Below, one piece after another: positions 55,516-56,919 of a stretch of 56,919 nucleotides of DNA. Location: positions 1 through 56,919 of the forward strand of contig CAIPGC010000322.1 of the NCBI GenBank assembly GCA_903864505.1, written 5' to 3'. The notes beneath the pieces were generated by a model. That model did not search any database. It saw nothing but the letters and a program-made list of their open reading frames with translations, and had not been told where the DNA came from. A program made the translations under genes and the position numbers. This DNA is from an uncultured beta proteobacterium (lineage in GTDB: Bacteria > Pseudomonadota > Gammaproteobacteria > Burkholderiales > Burkholderiaceae_C). The first letter of the stretch is position 1. Every line of letters begins with the position of its first letter.

Positions 55516-55668
55516 GGCTTCGCGCAGTCGAAACGGCAGCAGCACCTGCCGATAGTCGCCGCGCTCAGGCGCATCCCCGTCTGGCGCGATGTCCGGCCCT
55601 AACAGGGTCGCGTATCCAGCCTCGGCCAGCCAGCCCAGTGCTTCCTGTTAAAGTTGGTCTTCGGTCAT
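55516..55668 (-). pseudogene. Remnant of hsdR (type I restriction subunit), with early nonsense codon
   Basis: Read on the minus strand from ATG 55668 (overlapping the fic stop by 4 bp, ATGA) the frame gives MTEDQL, a TAA, then QEALGWLAEAGYATLLGPDIAPDG and ERGDYRQVLLPFRLREA. This matches the N-terminus of HsdR proteins, in which an acidic residue stands where the TAA is. Homology stops after about 50 codons at 55516; the remaining sequence up to the tRNA terminator is unrelated to HsdR. The rest of the roughly 3-kb gene is missing. A deletion joining the island to the tRNA is the simplest reading. Confidence 0.75.
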
Positions 55669-56747
55669 GGGGTTACTGGCGCTTGGCCCTGCAACACTGC
55701 GTTCGAGGCCAGATTCACATAGTAATTGCCGCGACCTATTCTGTGCTTTTGCACAAATCCGCCCTCGGTCAAGGCGTCGAGGTATTTGGTGGCCGTAATG
55801 CGCGACACACCCAGGTCGCGCTGCACAAATTCGATCTTGGTGTAGGGGTGCATGAACAGGTTGTTGATCAAATCCTGGCTGTAAAACTTGTAGCCTGCGC
55901 GAATGCGCTGCTTGTAGTCAAACAGCGCGGTCTTGATCGCCTGCACCGTATGAATAGTCTGCCCGGCGGTTTGCTCCACCGCTTCCAGCAGGTACAGCAC
56001 CCAGTCTTCCCAGGTGTCTTCGTCGCGCACGGTTTGCAGCAGGCGGTAGTAGTCGGCCTTGTGGCGCACGATGTGCTGGCTCAGGTACAGCACCGGGATG
56101 TCGAGCAAGCCCTCTTTCACCAGATACAGCACATTCACAATGCGCCCGGTGCGGCCATTGCCGTCGTAGAAAGGGTGGATGCTCTCAAACTGGTGGTGAA
56201 TCAGCGCCATCTTGATCAGTGGGTCAGCATCAAACAGATCGGCCTCGTTGATGAACCTCTCCAGCCCGCTCATCAGCACCACGATTTCAGCCGGGTCTTG
56301 CGGTGGGGTGTAGATGGTCTGGCCCGCGCCGTCTTTGAGCGCCGTGCCCGACAACTTGCGACAACCTGCGTTGTTGCGCTCCAACTCACCCTGAATTTCG
56401 ATGATGTGGTTGCAGGTCAGCAGGCCACTTCCGCGCACCCGCTCAAACCCGACCCGCAACGCCTGGCGGTAGCGCAACACCTCTTTGGCGGCGGGGTTGG
56501 CAAACGACTCGGGCAGCACATCGTCTTTGAACAACTCATCGTGCGTGGTGACGATGTTCTCGATCTCGGAGCTGTCCTTGGCCTCTTGCAGCGCCAGCGT
56601 GTTGATCAGAATGCCCTGGTTGGGGATGGAGGCCGCAATGCCCTTCAGTTCCGCCAGCTTGCGGCTGCTGCTGGCCAGCTTTTTCAGGATGGCAGGTGCC
56701 TCAAACCGGGCGGGGTTGAGTTGTTCAAGCGGCGTGAGTGCGGGCAT
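55665..56747 (-). CDS. Fic family protein (class II AMPylase-type)
   Basis: 360 residues. The catalytic loop is HPFYDGNGRTGR (His191 to Arg202). An N-terminal inhibitory helix carries SSEIEN (Glu63), matching (S/T)xxxE(G/N), so this is a class II, self-inhibited Fic. The C-terminal 80 residues form a winged-helix-like domain (VQRDLGVSRITATKYLDALTEGGFVQKHRIGRGNYY). Fic enzymes usually transfer AMP to hydroxyl side chains. Its stop overlaps the start of the hsdR remnant; Fic genes are frequent passengers in type I restriction operons. Confidence 0.92.
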   Translation of the reverse strand: MPALTPLEQLNPARFEAPAILKKLASSSRKLAELKGIAASIPNQGILINTLALQEAKDSSEIENIVTTHDELFKDDVLPESFANPAAKEVLRYRQALRVGFERVRGSGLLTCNHIIEIQGELERNNAGCRKLSGTALKDGAGQTIYTPPQDPAEIVVLMSGLERFINEADLFDADPLIKMALIHHQFESIHPFYDGNGRTGRIVNVLYLVKEGLLDIPVLYLSQHIVRHKADYYRLLQTVRDEDTWEDWVLYLLEAVEQTAGQTIHTVQAIKTALFDYKQRIRAGYKFYSQDLINNLFMHPYTKIEFVQRDLGVSRITATKYLDALTEGGFVQKHRIGRGNYYVNLASNAVLQGQAPVTP

Positions 56748-56768
56748 GGGTGGCCTGGAAAGGGTCGA

Positions 56769-56840
56769 TGTGTATAGCGATTTAGGAATTCTTTACATGA
56801 TAGGCCGGATGTGTATAGAAAATCCAGTTATTTATACACA
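56769..56840 (-). promoter_or_regulatory. Candidate operator region of fic: three TGTGTATA boxes
   Basis: TGTGTATA occurs directly at 56769-56776 and 56810-56817 and inverted (TATACACA) at 56833-56840. The last two form an inverted repeat with a 15-base spacer. They lie 20-95 bp upstream of the fic start, where a repressor or autoregulator (perhaps the Fic C-terminal winged-helix domain) could bind. Confidence 0.45.
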
Positions 56841-56919
56841 TAGCCACAAGCTGCTGGTAAAGGGCACCGGCTGTCCCCGATGCTGAGGGTTTCGGCACGC
56901 ATCTGGGCATCAAATTGGC

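Noticed and set aside
55395-56777. 460-codon plus-strand open frame at the right end
   Set aside because: It lies opposite fic and the hsdR remnant. Its residues look like the shadow of the GC-rich Fic codons and show no family.
56821-56919. End of another minus-strand frame (…QFDAQMRAETLSIGD…) at the right edge
   Set aside because: Only about 28 codons are visible and no family can be named; it may be the C-terminus of the gene upstream of fic (possibly hsdS or hsdM).

Overview
The window looks like chromosomal DNA of a betaproteobacterium of the order Burkholderiales, most likely a Comamonadaceae member near Rhodoferax or Polaromonas. This is inferred from three things: the housekeeping gene order (rimP-nusA-infB-rbfA-truB-typA, guaB-guaA, smpB opposite ratA-rnfH, ygfZ opposite mltG-tmk-holB-pilZ-tatD), the protein sequences, and two dispersed repeat families. 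No database search was possible.

Layout. Bases 1-5017 hold a one-direction lipid/acyl-CoA cluster: acyl-CoA dehydrogenase C-terminus, SDR, hotdog thioesterase, zinc-free MDR reductase, GST-like protein and a second SDR. Bases 5083-7883 carry a lipoprotein S41 peptidase, a convergent hemG and an orphan RskA-type anti-sigma C-terminal domain. Bases 7985-10420 are tex, cut by an in-frame amber codon just before its S1 domain. Bases 10509-15716 run through HDOD, patatin, DUF3617, a PBP7-sized DD-peptidase and a TMTC-like membrane/TPR protein. Bases 15729-19394 have an iron alcohol dehydrogenase, an HSL-type hydrolase, a thioesterase-GNAT fusion and a cheZ without a neighbouring cheY. Bases 19495-25040 are ygfZ, mltG, tmk, holB, pilZ, tatD and an ankyrin protein. 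Bases 25125-31655 hold a cyclase-FHA protein, a hypothetical gene, an LD-carboxypeptidase, a REC-GGDEF-EAL protein with a degenerate GGDEF motif, a TadA-haloalkane dehalogenase fusion, a small membrane protein and a VOC protein. Bases 31684-43342 contain penicillin acylase, guaBA, DUF4124, rnfH/ratA, smpB, a 3-hydroxyisobutyryl-CoA hydrolase and a DMT transporter. Bases 41516-49919 form the translation/transcription operon rimP to typA. Bases 50109-54734 hold fabI, an ornithine/lysine/arginine decarboxylase, nfeD and paraslipin. The right end has a tRNA-Ala(CGC), a decayed hsdR start and a class II fic gene, which looks like the remnant of a tRNA-linked type I restriction island.

The most distinctive signal is a degenerate repeat of about 46-49 bp. 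Ten clear copies and one weak copy lie in this window. Two are between genes, the rest are inside or at the edge of reading frames without breaking them, and one sits in essential guaA. It behaves like a family of small elements tolerated inside coding sequence. Other points worth checking are the tex amber codon, the TadA-dehalogenase fusion, a terminator-like hairpin in the rimP-nusA-infB leader, and the hsdR-fic-tRNA junction.
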